A stretch of 64,000 nucleotides of DNA from the NCBI GenBank assembly GCA_003279655.1, contig QCHI01000007.1, positions 16,697-80,696 on the forward strand, in the 5' to 3' direction. The number at the start of each line of letters is the position of its first letter. Positions within the stretch are counted from its first letter, which is position 1. Source of the stretch: Prochlorococcus sp. AG-402-A21 (lineage in GTDB: Bacteria > Cyanobacteriota > Cyanobacteriia > PCC-6307 > Cyanobiaceae). Positions 35,067 through 44,423 of this stretch are shown here, in pieces. Below the pieces are notes generated by a model, which was not told the DNA's origin, did not search any database, and was given only the letters and a program-made list of their open reading frames with translations. Both the position numbers and the translations under genes were made by a program.

Positions 35067-35324
35067 TTAGTGATTTTTACATCCTGTATCTTTTATATCT
35101 TCTCTTATCCATAAGATTGCTTGATTAAGCAGGTCTTCTATTTCTGATTCCTCTCCGTTATTAATTAATTGTGTTATTGCTGAGACAATCAATTCGGCGC
35201 TTCTTCTATGTTTATCCCCCCTAAATTCATGCCAATTATAATTATTAAGACTGATTTCTTTATGGAGATCTTTTGCCAGTAACTTTACTTTTTCAGGCCA
35301 AATATATTTTTTTCTTTTTAACAT
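35067..35324 (-). CDS. Small conserved cyanobacterial protein (85 aa)
   Basis: ATG start. A helical protein: IWPEKVKLLAKDLHKEISL, WHEFRGDKHRRSAELIVSAI, LLNQAILWIREDIKDTGC. This motif order, in particular W-P-E-x-x-x-x-L-A and R-R-x-A-E, is one I recall from a widespread cyanobacterial family of unknown function (possibly DUF6439). No membrane segment. Convergent with the anti-sigma gene (4-base gap). Confidence 0.65.
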   Translation of the reverse strand: MLKRKKYIWPEKVKLLAKDLHKEISLNNYNWHEFRGDKHRRSAELIVSAITQLINNGEESEIEDLLNQAILWIREDIKDTGCKNH

Positions 35325-35361
35325 AGCATTAGTGATTTTTTGACATCTTTTCTTAATAAAA

Positions 35362-36423
35362 TTAAATTGGTTTGTTTGCTTTCCATACTTTTGTCATGAA
35401 GTGAGATTCAGAAGTTATTGATGAAAACCCACTTTCTTCTAATCTTGAATTTATGTTATCTATTATATAGTCTCTGTAATAAGGTTCATGAAATATTTTG
35501 TGAAAGTTTTCCATTATTGAAGTGAATTTCGGAGAATCTTCTATTTGAATAGAGTCAGCAAGAACAAGTGTTCCGCCAGGTTCTAGCAATCTAAAGCATT
35601 CGTTCAAGACATTCTGGCGTGCTTCTCTAGGAAGTTCGTGAAATAGGAAAACACAAGTAAGTGCTTGAAAACTTTTTGATGGAAAGGGCATCTTTTCTGC
35701 ATTCCCTCTAGTCAGTTGAACAAGATCACCACTTCTGGAACTTAAATATTTACTTGCTTGCTTTAAGTATGAGCCTGATAAATCTAGACCATAAAGTTCT
35801 ACTTCAGGCAATGCACTTTGTATTTGCTGAAGTGTTCTCCCTGTCCCTGTTGCGATGTCTAAAACTTTTACTTTCTTTGAGTCTTCAGATAAAAATTTTT
35901 TTAGGCCTGTTTTTAAAGGAGATAAAATTCTTCTTCTCATAGAATCTGCAGTTCCATTGAAAAGAATCTCAACTTGTAAGTCATAAATTTCAGCAGAATG
36001 CTCACTTAGGTAACCATCTGTTTGGTGATGAAAATTTTGTAAATAATAATCAGGGTAATCTTCCTCCTTTACATCTCTGGGAATTTCTCTGGTTTTATTT
36101 CTTTTACGCCTTTGCCAAGTTTGGGGCATATCTAGCCAAACCAGTGGATATTTTTTTGCCCATTCCAACCATGGGGCTTCGAATAGTTGTGATTTTGGGT
36201 AAATGCCTGCCTCAGCTTCTTGCCAGTCAATATTTTCTAGATTATCCATCGATCGTCTGATTTCTGTTATTAGATCTTGATCAATTGGAAATTTTCCTGG
36301 AGCTGCCTCAGGAGCAAAAACTTCCATTAACTTATTACTTAACTCTTTATGAGCTAACCCGGCAAGTGTTTTCCCTTGTTGAAGAGTGTGAAATGCAAAT
36401 TTTTTTAGGCTTGGCGCTGCCAT
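35362..36423 (-). CDS. SAM-dependent class I methyltransferase
   Basis: A 353-residue protein with an N-terminal ~140-residue helical region and a C-terminal methyltransferase domain. The SAM motifs are VLDIATGTGRTLQQI, YGLDLSGSYLKQAS, MPFPSKSFQALTCVFLFHEL and LLEPGGTLVLADSIQ. Substrate cannot be told; small-molecule or quinone-type methyltransferases share this order. The N-terminal part reads like a cyanobacterial family-specific extension. ATG start; separated from glnA by its terminator. Confidence 0.8.
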   Translation of the reverse strand: MAAPSLKKFAFHTLQQGKTLAGLAHKELSNKLMEVFAPEAAPGKFPIDQDLITEIRRSMDNLENIDWQEAEAGIYPKSQLFEAPWLEWAKKYPLVWLDMPQTWQRRKRNKTREIPRDVKEEDYPDYYLQNFHHQTDGYLSEHSAEIYDLQVEILFNGTADSMRRRILSPLKTGLKKFLSEDSKKVKVLDIATGTGRTLQQIQSALPEVELYGLDLSGSYLKQASKYLSSRSGDLVQLTRGNAEKMPFPSKSFQALTCVFLFHELPREARQNVLNECFRLLEPGGTLVLADSIQIEDSPKFTSIMENFHKIFHEPYYRDYIIDNINSRLEESGFSSITSESHFMTKVWKANKPI

Positions 36424-36483
36424 GAACCATTTATTATTTTCAATACTATCTAACAGATTTGATTGATTAGTGACGAGTTAACT

Positions 36484-36526
36484 AAAAAAAAATTAAGGTC
36501 TATGCATATTTGTACATAGACCTTAA
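36484..36526 (-). terminator. Strong rho-independent terminator of glnA
   Basis: A perfect 12-bp stem, TTAAGGTCTATG paired with CATAGACCTTAA around a 10-base loop, is followed on the minus strand by a run of nine or more T. It is placed 36 bases after the glnA stop. Confidence 0.85.
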
Positions 36527-36561
36527 ATGTTTATTCTAAAAATCAATCAAAACAATTTAGT

Positions 36562-37983
36562 TTAGGCGTCATAGTACATAGTGAATTCGTGAGGATGAGG
36601 TCTTTGTCTTAGCTGTTGAACTTCTTCGTATTTAAGATCTATCCAGTTGTCAATGAAGTCGTCGGTAAAAACGCCTCCCTCAGTTAAATATTTGTTGTCA
36701 CTTTTTAATGCCTCTAATGCATCGTTCAATGAGGAAGGAACAGTGTCTATTTTTGATAATTCCTCTGAAGGAAGCTCAAACAGGTCAACATCAACTCCAT
36801 CCCCAGGATCAATTTGATTTTTGATGCCATCAATACCTGCCATCATCATTGCTGAAAAAGCAATGTATGGGTTAGCTAATGCATCACCTGATCGGAATTC
36901 AAGTCTTTTCGCTTTTGGACTTGGTCCAGTTAAAGGAATTCTTACAGCAGCAGATCTATTACCCTGAGAATAAACTAAATTAACTGGTGCCTCGAATCCT
37001 GGAACTAATCTTTTGTAACTGTTGGTAGTTGGATTTGTAAATGCTAGGAAAGAAGGCGCATGCTTCAGGATTCCACCTATGTACCATTTAGCTGTTTGAG
37101 ATAGATTTGCATACGTGCCTTCGCCATAAAATAAAGGCTGCCCACTTTTCCACAAACTTTGGTGAACATGCATCCCTGTGCCATTGTCATTGAAGACTGG
37201 TTTAGGCATAAACGTTGCAGTTTTACCATACTTTTTGGCTACATTCCTGACTATGTATTTGTAAATCATTACATTGTCTGCTGCGTTGATTAGGGGCGCA
37301 AATTTCATCCCCAATTCATGTTGGCCTGCTCCTGCTACTTCATGATGATGTTTCTCAATTGGAATTCCCAATTCACCCATTAGTAGAAGCATCTCAGACC
37401 TCATGTCTTGAGCTGTGTCATTAGGGGAGACAGGAAAATATCCTTCTTTTAGTTGAATTTTGTAACCAAGGTTTCCTCCTTCTTCTACTCTTCCTGTATT
37501 CCAAGGGGCTTCTATGGTGTCTACGCTGTAAAAACTCCCACCTTCCCCTGAGTTATATCTGACATCATCAAAAATAAAGAATTCAGGTTCAGGACCAAAG
37601 AATGCTGCATCTGCGACGCTCGTGCTTCCTAAATAATCCAATGCCTTTTGTGCCAATGCTCTTGGACATCTGGCATATGGCTCTCCACTTCTTGGCTCTT
37701 GAATTGAACAAATCAAACTAAGAGTTTTATGATGATAAAAAGGGTCTATCCAACTTGTTGATGGATCTGGAACCATCGCCATATCAGATTCGTTTATTGC
37801 TTTCCAACCGCGAATGGAAGAGCCATCAAAAGCAAGTCCTTCAGAGAAAGAGCTTTCTTCAATGAGATCTGAAGCTACAGTTAAATGTTGCCACTTACCA
37901 TGAAGGTCAGCGAATTTTAGATCTATTAGTTCAATGCCCTCATCCTTGATTTGACGAAGAACATCTTGAGAGGTCTTGCTCAT
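36562..37983 (-). CDS. glnA: Type I glutamine synthetase
   Basis: Primary ammonium assimilation: glutamate + NH3 + ATP to glutamine. At 473 residues from the ATG at 37983 (track start TTG 38004 adds seven residues) it is a dodecameric GSI. Signature blocks: [53 protein letters not shown] and NRSAAVRIP. The segment aligned with the adenylylation loop of enterobacterial enzymes reads DLFELPSEE, with Phe in place of Tyr, consistent with cyanobacteria not adenylylating GlnA. I did not find a clear NtcA site by eye. Confidence 0.96.
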   Translation of the reverse strand: MSKTSQDVLRQIKDEGIELIDLKFADLHGKWQHLTVASDLIEESSFSEGLAFDGSSIRGWKAINESDMAMVPDPSTSWIDPFYHHKTLSLICSIQEPRSGEPYARCPRALAQKALDYLGSTSVADAAFFGPEPEFFIFDDVRYNSGEGGSFYSVDTIEAPWNTGRVEEGGNLGYKIQLKEGYFPVSPNDTAQDMRSEMLLLMGELGIPIEKHHHEVAGAGQHELGMKFAPLINAADNVMIYKYIVRNVAKKYGKTATFMPKPVFNDNGTGMHVHQSLWKSGQPLFYGEGTYANLSQTAKWYIGGILKHAPSFLAFTNPTTNSYKRLVPGFEAPVNLVYSQGNRSAAVRIPLTGPSPKAKRLEFRSGDALANPYIAFSAMMMAGIDGIKNQIDPGDGVDVDLFELPSEELSKIDTVPSSLNDALEALKSDNKYLTEGGVFTDDFIDNWIDLKYEEVQQLRQRPHPHEFTMYYDA

Positions 37984-38208
37984 GATGAATTTGATTTGCA
38001 GCAAAGTTACTTAATTATGAACGTAATAAGCGTTTGCATCTCTTTTTGTATCGACAAGCACTTTTTTTAGACTTTAAAGAGAAAACTTTGATTATTTTTT
38101 GTCTTATTCGCGAAATCTAGCTAATTCCTATTGCAATCCCTAATAAAAACACCCCGACTTTGCCTATTGCCTTTTAGGCTCGGAAGATAAATAAACCGAT
38201 CTGTTTTC

Positions 38209-39369
38209 TTGGCCACTCAAATTCTTCCTTCTGTTGATAATCAACATCGTAAAGATTTTGGTCCAACTGTTTCTCCTGAAAGGTTATTGCTTGGGCCAGG
38301 ACCATCAAATGCAGATCCTGATGTTTTGAAAGCGCTATCTCAGCCTCCTATCGGTCATTTGGATCCTTTTTATGTGGAGTTGATGAGTGAGGTTCAAGAG
38401 TTACTTAGATATGCTTGGCAAACTAGCAATCGATTAACACTTCCAATGAGTGGTACAGGAAGTGCTGCAATGGAGGCAACTTTAGCAAATGTTGTTGAGC
38501 CAGAAGATACGGTTTTGGTTGCTATCAAAGGATATTTTGGACATCGACTTGCAGATATGGCAGGAAGATATAAAGCAAATGTTCAAACCATTCAGAAAGA
38601 TTGGGGAAATGCTTTCTCTCTTGAGGAGATAGAAGATGCACTTAAAAAATATAATCCAGCTGTATTAGCAATTGTTCATGCCGAAACCTCAACAGGTGTT
38701 TGTCAACCTATGAATGGAATTGGTGATCTGTGTAGAAAATATAATTGTTTACTTCTTGTCGACACCGTGACTTCTTTGGGAGGCGTTCCTCTTTATTTAG
38801 ATGAGTGGAAAATTGACTTGGCTTATAGTTGCAGTCAAAAAGGACTAAGTTGTCCTCCTGGATTAGGTCCTTTCTCAATGAATGAGCGAGCTGAAAATAA
38901 AATGACTAGTAGAAAAGATAAAGTTCCTAACTGGTATCTAGACGTCTCTTTGCTAAATAAATATTGGGGTAGTGATCGTGTTTATCATCATACTGCCCCT
39001 GTAAATATGAATTTTGGTATTCGAGAAGCACTTAGATTGTTAGCAGAAGAAGGATTGGAAGTTTCATGGGATAGACACAGAAACAATGCCAAATCACTTT
39101 GGAATTCGTTAGAAAATATTGGTTTAGAATTACATGTTAAAGAAGAATTACGCTTACCTACACTAACAACAGTCAAAATACCTGAGGGTGTTGATGGTAA
39201 GGAATTTACTAAGCATTTACTAAATAATTTTGGTGTAGAGATTGGAGGTGGTCTTGGTGATTTAGCTGGAAAAGTATGGAGAATTGGTTTAATGGGATAT
39301 AACTCAACCTCTACAAATGTAGATAAGATAATAAATATTTTTGAAACTGAACTACCTAAGTTTCGATAA
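38209..39369 (+). CDS. Serine/alanine-glyoxylate aminotransferase
   Basis: A 386-residue PLP enzyme of the class V family that moves an amino group to glyoxylate, a step in photorespiratory 2-phosphoglycolate salvage. It is often mislabelled 'soluble hydrogenase small subunit'. Landmarks: RLLLGPGPSNADP, LPMSGTGSAAMEA, LLLVDTVTSLGGVPLYLDEW and the Schiff-base lysine in SCSQKGLSCPPGLGPFSM. TTG start. Its 3' end overlaps the convergent tadA by 18 bases. Confidence 0.88.
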   Translation: MATQILPSVDNQHRKDFGPTVSPERLLLGPGPSNADPDVLKALSQPPIGHLDPFYVELMSEVQELLRYAWQTSNRLTLPMSGTGSAAMEATLANVVEPEDTVLVAIKGYFGHRLADMAGRYKANVQTIQKDWGNAFSLEEIEDALKKYNPAVLAIVHAETSTGVCQPMNGIGDLCRKYNCLLLVDTVTSLGGVPLYLDEWKIDLAYSCSQKGLSCPPGLGPFSMNERAENKMTSRKDKVPNWYLDVSLLNKYWGSDRVYHHTAPVNMNFGIREALRLLAEEGLEVSWDRHRNNAKSLWNSLENIGLELHVKEELRLPTLTTVKIPEGVDGKEFTKHLLNNFGVEIGGGLGDLAGKVWRIGLMGYNSTSTNVDKIINIFETELPKFR

Positions 39370-39891
39370 TAAATTTTTTCTAGATAAAAATCTTTTATCT
39401 TTAAACCAATCTACGATTATCTTTTTGGATTCTTCTTCCATAACACCTCTTTCAATAATCATATTGTGATGAGCACTTTTATGTTCCGCAAGATTAATAG
39501 TTCCACCTAGAGCGCCTCTCTTTGGGTCTTCAGATCCATAGATAATCTTCCCCATCCTTGCTTGTATTAAAGCGCCAGCGCACATTGGACATGGCTCTAG
39601 ATTTACTATCAGGGTACAGTCATTAAATCTCCAATCATTATTTATCCAAGAAGCTTGTCTTAGCGCTACCAACTCAGCATGACCTAATGGATCTTTCATT
39701 GCCTCCCTCCTATTCCCTCCATATCCGATACATCTCCCTTTTATGTCGAGAATAAGTGCAGCAATAGGAACTTCCCCTCTTTCTCCCACAAGTTTTGCCT
39801 TGGTTAGCAATCTTGCCATCCACATTATTTTTTCTTTCTGACTCAGTGCGATTGGGTTTGACAATTTTTTAGGTGTTTGGAGAATTATCAA
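39352..39891 (-). CDS. tadA: tRNA-specific adenosine deaminase
   Basis: A 179-residue cytidine/deoxycytidylate deaminase-fold protein with zinc site HAELVALRQA and PCPMCAGALIQARMGKIIYG. It converts adenosine to inosine at the wobble position of tRNA-Arg(ACG). The TTG start gives a 22-residue N-terminal extension; an ATG at 39825 (reading MWMARLLTKA) may be the real one. 18-base convergent overlap at the 3' end. Confidence 0.88.
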   Translation of the reverse strand: MIILQTPKKLSNPIALSQKEKIMWMARLLTKAKLVGERGEVPIAALILDIKGRCIGYGGNRREAMKDPLGHAELVALRQASWINNDWRFNDCTLIVNLEPCPMCAGALIQARMGKIIYGSEDPKRGALGGTINLAEHKSAHHNMIIERGVMEEESKKIIVDWFKDKRFLSRKNLLSKLR

Positions 39892-39972
39892 ATAAAGTGG
39901 TTATCTAGAGATTAATCATTTTTTTTTATTTGAACTTGATCATTCAATACTACAAATAGAGACTTATTTTCT

Positions 39973-41343
39973 TTGGACCCTTTCGCATCGCCTCACAATT
40001 TAGATAGAGAACTGCATTCTTTACTTGCTCTAGCCTCAAGTAATCTTTGTGATTGGTTTGCCGAATCAGATAGTCATAATCCAATTCCTGATTCGTTTGA
40101 ATTGCCAGAGGTCTATCCAGCAAAAAAAGGTATTTCTAATAAAGTTTTATTGAGCGAGCTTCAATTATTAATGAATGGTTCCTACCGACCATCTCATCCA
40201 GGATCTCTTGCTCACTTGGATCCACCTCCTCTATCAGCTTCAATTGTAGGAGAGCTGATTTGTGCAGGTTTAAATAACAATCTTTTAGCTGATGAATTAT
40301 CCCCTAGTTTGTCATCCTTGGAAAGAAACCTATGTAAATGGTTTTGTCGGAAGATGGGTCTTGGCGATTTATCTGGAGGTGTTGCAGCTAGCGGGGGAAG
40401 TTTAAGTAATTTAATGGCTTTAGTAATGGCAAGAAATTTTGCCGGTCTAGGAAGTGATCCTAGTGCTGTTTTTTTTGCAAGTGATGATTGTCATGTCTCT
40501 TTTACAAAAGCTTTAAGGATTATGGGACTTAAACAAGAATCTTTGCAAAAAATCCCTACTGACGATAAAGGTAAATTAGATATTTCTTCCTTGTCTTCAA
40601 ATTTAAAAAAAATAAAATCTCAGGGTAAAAAATGTTTTGCTGTCGTAGCTACAGCAGGAACTACTGTAAGAGGAGCTATTGATCCACTCTCAGAAATCTC
40701 TCGAATTTGCAAAAAAGAGAAAGTTTGGCTTCATGTTGATGGTGCAATTGGTGGAATTTATGGACTATCAACAAAAACTTCAGAAATTGTTCAAGGCTTA
40801 GGTTCGGCAGATTCAATAACCGTTAATCCACAGAAATTATTGGGTATCGCAAAAACTTCCTCTTTATTACTTGTTGCTAATAAAAATCACCTTTCTTCTA
40901 CCTTCTCCACTGGATTACCTTATGCCGAACCAATTACAGGAAGTGACTTTCATGGAGGAGAACTTGGAATTCAAGGTACTAGATCAGCCGAGGCATTAAA
41001 ATTGTGGATTGGTTTGAGACAATTAGGTGAGGAAGGTATTGAAAAAATACTTTTGGATTCTATTAAAAGAAGATGTTATTTAGAATCAATAATTGATTCA
41101 TCAAAATTTAAAATAATATCAGGACCTCTTCATCTTTTAGCTTTAACGCCGATAAATTATACTTCTTCTCAAGCCTCCGATTGGTCTATAAAAACGAGAA
41201 ACTTTTTATTAGTCAATCAGTTTATGCTCTCAAGACCAATGTATGGAGATAGATATTATTTAAAAGCTGTTATGGGCAACCCTAATACTAAATTTGAGGA
41301 TTTAAAACTTTTAGCTAATCTTATTAACAATTCAATTATTTGA
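39973..41343 (+). CDS. Group II PLP-dependent amino acid decarboxylase-like protein
   Basis: A 456-residue fold-type I PLP enzyme of the glutamate/aromatic/diaminobutyrate decarboxylase group. Visible are HPGSLAHLDPPPLSASIVGEL, GVAASGGSLSNLMALVMAR, LHVDGAIGGIYGL (PLP Asp) and SITVNPQKLLGIAKTSS (Schiff-base Lys). The usual His-Asp-Ala-W in the family is HVDGAIG here. The substrate is not readable; candidates are 2,4-diaminobutyrate or tyrosine-like amino acids. TTG start. Confidence 0.8.
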   Translation: MDPFASPHNLDRELHSLLALASSNLCDWFAESDSHNPIPDSFELPEVYPAKKGISNKVLLSELQLLMNGSYRPSHPGSLAHLDPPPLSASIVGELICAGLNNNLLADELSPSLSSLERNLCKWFCRKMGLGDLSGGVAASGGSLSNLMALVMARNFAGLGSDPSAVFFASDDCHVSFTKALRIMGLKQESLQKIPTDDKGKLDISSLSSNLKKIKSQGKKCFAVVATAGTTVRGAIDPLSEISRICKKEKVWLHVDGAIGGIYGLSTKTSEIVQGLGSADSITVNPQKLLGIAKTSSLLLVANKNHLSSTFSTGLPYAEPITGSDFHGGELGIQGTRSAEALKLWIGLRQLGEEGIEKILLDSIKRRCYLESIIDSSKFKIISGPLHLLALTPINYTSSQASDWSIKTRNFLLVNQFMLSRPMYGDRYYLKAVMGNPNTKFEDLKLLANLINNSII

Positions 41344-41350
41344 TTTAAAA

Positions 41351-41515
41351 ATGAATAAGGATTTTTTTAATAAAAAAAATATATTAGCTTTTATAACAGC
41401 TTCAATATCAATTTTGATTGGTTTAATTTATTTGGCATTGGTTTTTATTTTAGATTTTAGAGGTCCGATGAGCCCTCCACCCTCGGAGGCCTTGATCTCG
41501 GCGGTAGCTTTTTAA
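41351..41515 (+). CDS. Small membrane protein (54 aa) overlapping the convergent GTPase gene
   Basis: ATG begins 7 bases after the decarboxylase stop. The frame encodes an N-terminal polar segment, a membrane helix (ILAFITASISILIGLIYLALVFIL) and a proline-rich tail GPMSPPPSEALI. Its last 59 bases run antisense through the 3' end of the GTPase gene. The clean helix supports a real protein, though the overlap lowers confidence. Confidence 0.5.
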   Translation: MNKDFFNKKNILAFITASISILIGLIYLALVFILDFRGPMSPPPSEALISAVAF

Positions 41516-43010
41516 ATTTCTTTTCAACTAAAGGATCAATCACTCTCTCATAAGCTCTTCGAATAAAGCTTTTAAAAAACTCATCTCTTTTATTTAAGTT
41601 GTAATGATATTCAACAACTTCTTGGATTCCACCATCTCCCCAATTTTGGTCTTGTTGAAAATAAGTTATAAAACTTGCTCCTGCAATTCTAGTAAGCCAG
41701 GCTACACTTACACCTTGAATTACTTTGCTCACAACTAATGTTGGAAGTGACAGACTTAATGTTGTGCTTATTAGTGAAACCCCACCTTGGACTAAACCCA
41801 TAGTTACAAGTGTTTTTCCTACCGAAATTGCTAAATTCTTAGCTCTCTCTTTTGTTATTTCAACATCATAGATCTTTGCTATTTCAATTACCATTTGTGC
41901 ATTCACAGCCGCAGCAGCGATCATATCGATTATTGGTAATGGTGTTAGTATTAATGCTCCGCTACTGAGCCAACCATACTTGTCAACACATTTTTTCGCC
42001 GATATACTTCTTTGCTTAACTAATAATTTCTTGCCTTCTTTCCCTAGATTGCTGCATTGCAGCAATATATTATCTGCGATAAGCTCTTCACCTTCTTCAT
42101 GTAATATATTTGCTAATCTTCTAATTAAACTATTTATTTCAGGCTCTGGTTGATAAGGCTTACCGCCAGGGATTGCAATTGTCTGAGGAGAAGCGGATGT
42201 ACAAATAATATCTTTGGATTCAATAAAATCACAACATCTGGAATTGAGTATTTGAATTAATCTTTTTTCTTCATTTTCGCCTCGTAAATCTATCTTATTA
42301 AGAACAAGTATAATTCTTTTTCCTAATTTAGATAAACTTCTTATCGTTTTTGTTTCGTCAGAACGTAAATCACTCTCGATTACCACCAACATTAAATCAG
42401 ATTTACGTGCCTCTAACAACGCATTTTTTTCTCTGTCTCTACCTTCTCTTCCTGCTTCTAATATTCCTGGTGTATCAATAATTTTTATTCCTCTCTGAAG
42501 TCCTTTAAGTTTTAGCCTGTAGCTTTCTTTTGCTTTTGTTGAGCCCATTTCAGGACTAACTTTACCTACTATTCTTTTTAGAAGAGCTCTTATTAGTGAA
42601 GTTTTACCGCTAGATCCAATTCCAAAAACCACTAAAATAATATCGCCTCTATCTAACTCTAATGAAACCCTATTCTTTTCATCCTGTAGGGCTTTAGCCT
42701 TGACTTTATCATTAATTAATTTGATCAACTGATCAATACTTTTTAATGATTCTCCTGCAGCTTCTTTCTTACTTAATAATGATAAGTCTAATGATTTTTT
42801 CTCGCTTGTGATTTTGAATATTGACTTTATAATCTTTTGAAACCGATCTACTCTCTTGTAATAACTTAAACTACCTATTATTATCAGTGTAATTAATATG
42901 GCAGGAATATTGATTAGTCTAATAATTGCTCCAACCAGACCTACAAGAATCAAGCTTATAAAAATTATTAATAAATAGAATACTATTTTTTTTGAATTAT
43001 AGATTTTCAT
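41457..43010 (-). CDS. Membrane-associated GTPase with DUF697 C-terminus
   Basis: A 517-residue protein. N-terminal two membrane helices (residues 9-50), then a small GTPase domain: G1 FGIGSSGKTSL (about residue 131), G3 DTPGI, G4 NKIDL and G5-like CTSAS. A C-terminal DUF697-type region follows, with the helical LTPLPIIDMIAAAAVNAQMV. Such proteins (YcjF-like) are common in cyanobacteria; the role may be in membrane or stress biology but is unknown. ATG start, 18 bases before lspA on the same strand. Confidence 0.82.
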   Translation of the reverse strand: MKIYNSKKIVFYLLIIFISLILVGLVGAIIRLINIPAILITLIIIGSLSYYKRVDRFQKIIKSIFKITSEKKSLDLSLLSKKEAAGESLKSIDQLIKLINDKVKAKALQDEKNRVSLELDRGDIILVVFGIGSSGKTSLIRALLKRIVGKVSPEMGSTKAKESYRLKLKGLQRGIKIIDTPGILEAGREGRDREKNALLEARKSDLMLVVIESDLRSDETKTIRSLSKLGKRIILVLNKIDLRGENEEKRLIQILNSRCCDFIESKDIICTSASPQTIAIPGGKPYQPEPEINSLIRRLANILHEEGEELIADNILLQCSNLGKEGKKLLVKQRSISAKKCVDKYGWLSSGALILTPLPIIDMIAAAAVNAQMVIEIAKIYDVEITKERAKNLAISVGKTLVTMGLVQGGVSLISTTLSLSLPTLVVSKVIQGVSVAWLTRIAGASFITYFQQDQNWGDGGIQEVVEYHYNLNKRDEFFKSFIRRAYERVIDPLVEKKFKKLPPRSRPPRVEGSSDL

Positions 43011-43028
43011 TTTATAAATGGCCTTTGT

Positions 43029-43511
43029 TTAATACTTCAATCTTGACTTATCTTTGGTTCTAGCTATATCAATTATAAAACATATCATAGCAATATTTAT
43101 TGATATATCTGCTACATTGAAAATTGGAAAATTAATTGGTACCAGCTCTAAAAAATCAAGTACATAGCCTTTGAAAAACCTATCAATTCCATTTCCTAAA
43201 GTACCACCTAAAAGATATGAAAGTCCAATTAAATTCCAAAATGATCTTGGCGGGGACTTTATTATAATGATTATTAATAAAAATGAGGTTAAAACACTTA
43301 TAAAAGTAAGGAGGTTTGTAGAATTGCTAAAAAGACTAAATGCAGCCCCTTCGTTTTTTACTAGAGTAAAGTTTAAGAATTTAGGGATAATATTTATAGA
43401 TTTTTCAAAACCTAATGTATTTAATACTAGAAACTTACTTATTTGATCTAATAAAATAATAAAAAAAGAGTAAATTAGTATTTTCATGCTTTTATTCTTA
43501 AATTTATTCAT
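43029..43511 (-). CDS. lspA: Lipoprotein signal peptidase II
   Basis: A 160-residue membrane aspartyl peptidase that cleaves signal peptides of lipoproteins. Four membrane segments are present. The two catalytic aspartates are in GNGIDRFFKGYVLDFLEL and PIFNVADISINIAM. I choose the ATG at 43511, which overlaps the bioY stop (ATGA), rather than the track start 18 codons upstream inside bioY. It would process for example the DevB-like lipoprotein at 47945. Confidence 0.92.
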   Translation of the reverse strand: MNKFKNKSMKILIYSFFIILLDQISKFLVLNTLGFEKSINIIPKFLNFTLVKNEGAAFSLFSNSTNLLTFISVLTSFLLIIIIIKSPPRSFWNLIGLSYLLGGTLGNGIDRFFKGYVLDFLELVPINFPIFNVADISINIAMICFIIDIARTKDKSRLKY

Positions 43512-44080
43512 TTTTCTATTAATATACTTTTTAATAATATTGAGACAAGACTTATGGATATGCATAGTAATAATTGGCTTGGAAAAGGTATAAATGTATT
43601 TATCAATATAAGATCAGATAAACTATCTACCGAGTTACCAAAGAAATTACCTAAGATTAGATAAATAATACCTATAATATGTACAATACATAATGATAAT
43701 GCGGTATAAAATGAATAATTAATTAAATTGGCATTTGAATTTTGTTTGGCTAAAAAACCACATGTCCAAGCAGCCGGAATAAATCCTAATAAGTAGCCAA
43801 ATTCATGAGTTAAAATATAACCAACACTGCCTCCTCCATGGAAAACAGGTAAATAGAATAAACCTATAATCAAATAAGAAATTGAAGAAATTGTTCCTAT
43901 TTGTGGTCCGCAAAGCAATGAAGTCAAAAGAACCCCATGGATTTGCCAATTGCTATGAAGTGAAATAACTGAGAAAGATAGGTCTTCTTGTGGGAAAATT
44001 ATAGATGATGGTGTCATTGCGCAGATTATGATTAACATTACGCCTGTTATGGCTTTTATACCGCTAGTAAATCTGTGCAA
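43508..44080 (-). CDS. bioY: Biotin transporter BioY
   Basis: A 190-residue hydrophobic S-component of the ECF biotin uptake system, about six membrane segments. The BioY core is visible: LLCGPQIGTISSISYLIIGL, PVFHGGGSVGYILTHEFGYLLGFIPAA. It overlaps lspA in a 4-base ATGA. TTG start. BioY can work alone or with an EcfAT module; no such module is in this window. Confidence 0.88.
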   Translation of the reverse strand: MHRFTSGIKAITGVMLIIICAMTPSSIIFPQEDLSFSVISLHSNWQIHGVLLTSLLCGPQIGTISSISYLIIGLFYLPVFHGGGSVGYILTHEFGYLLGFIPAAWTCGFLAKQNSNANLINYSFYTALSLCIVHIIGIIYLILGNFFGNSVDSLSDLILINTFIPFPSQLLLCISISLVSILLKSILIEK

Positions 44081-44183
44081 TGAAATTAGTTAGCAGGTCT
44101 ATATATTATTATTTACAAATTGATTGATCTGTCAATAAGATCGTCTACAACTATTTAACTACTCTTAATTCTATTTTTTCATC

Positions 44184-44405
44184 ATGAAATTTTCAGTTGG
44201 AGAAAAAGTATCCCTACAAGTTCCTTTGCCATATTTGAAGACAGCTGATCCCATTTCAATGTTAAGACCACCAGATTTAGTATCTCTTGATGAGATTGGC
44301 GTAATTATTGGATTAAGACCCAATAATCTATTAGAAGTCAAATTTAGAAGAGGTAATTTCTTAATTCCATCTGAAAGAATTAAAGTTTTGGATAAAGACA
44401 ACTGA
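44184..44405 (+). CDS. sipA: NblS-interacting regulatory protein SipA (DUF3148)
   Basis: A 73-residue SH3-like protein: FSVGEKVSLQVPLPYLKTADPISMLRPPDLV and VIIGLRPNNLLEVKFRRGNFLIPSERI. It binds the sensor kinase NblS (Hik33) and tunes high-light and nutrient-stress responses. It is divergent from bioY and convergent with the M16 peptidase gene; ATG start. Confidence 0.85.
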   Translation: MKFSVGEKVSLQVPLPYLKTADPISMLRPPDLVSLDEIGVIIGLRPNNLLEVKFRRGNFLIPSERIKVLDKDN

Positions 44406-44423
44406 TAATTTAAAGAGTTTTAA

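Noticed and set aside
37984-38208. Possible glutamine riboswitch or NtcA site upstream of glnA
   Set aside because: A CGTTCA-like segment is present but the rest of the glnA RNA motif and a GTA-N8-TAC site were not found by eye.
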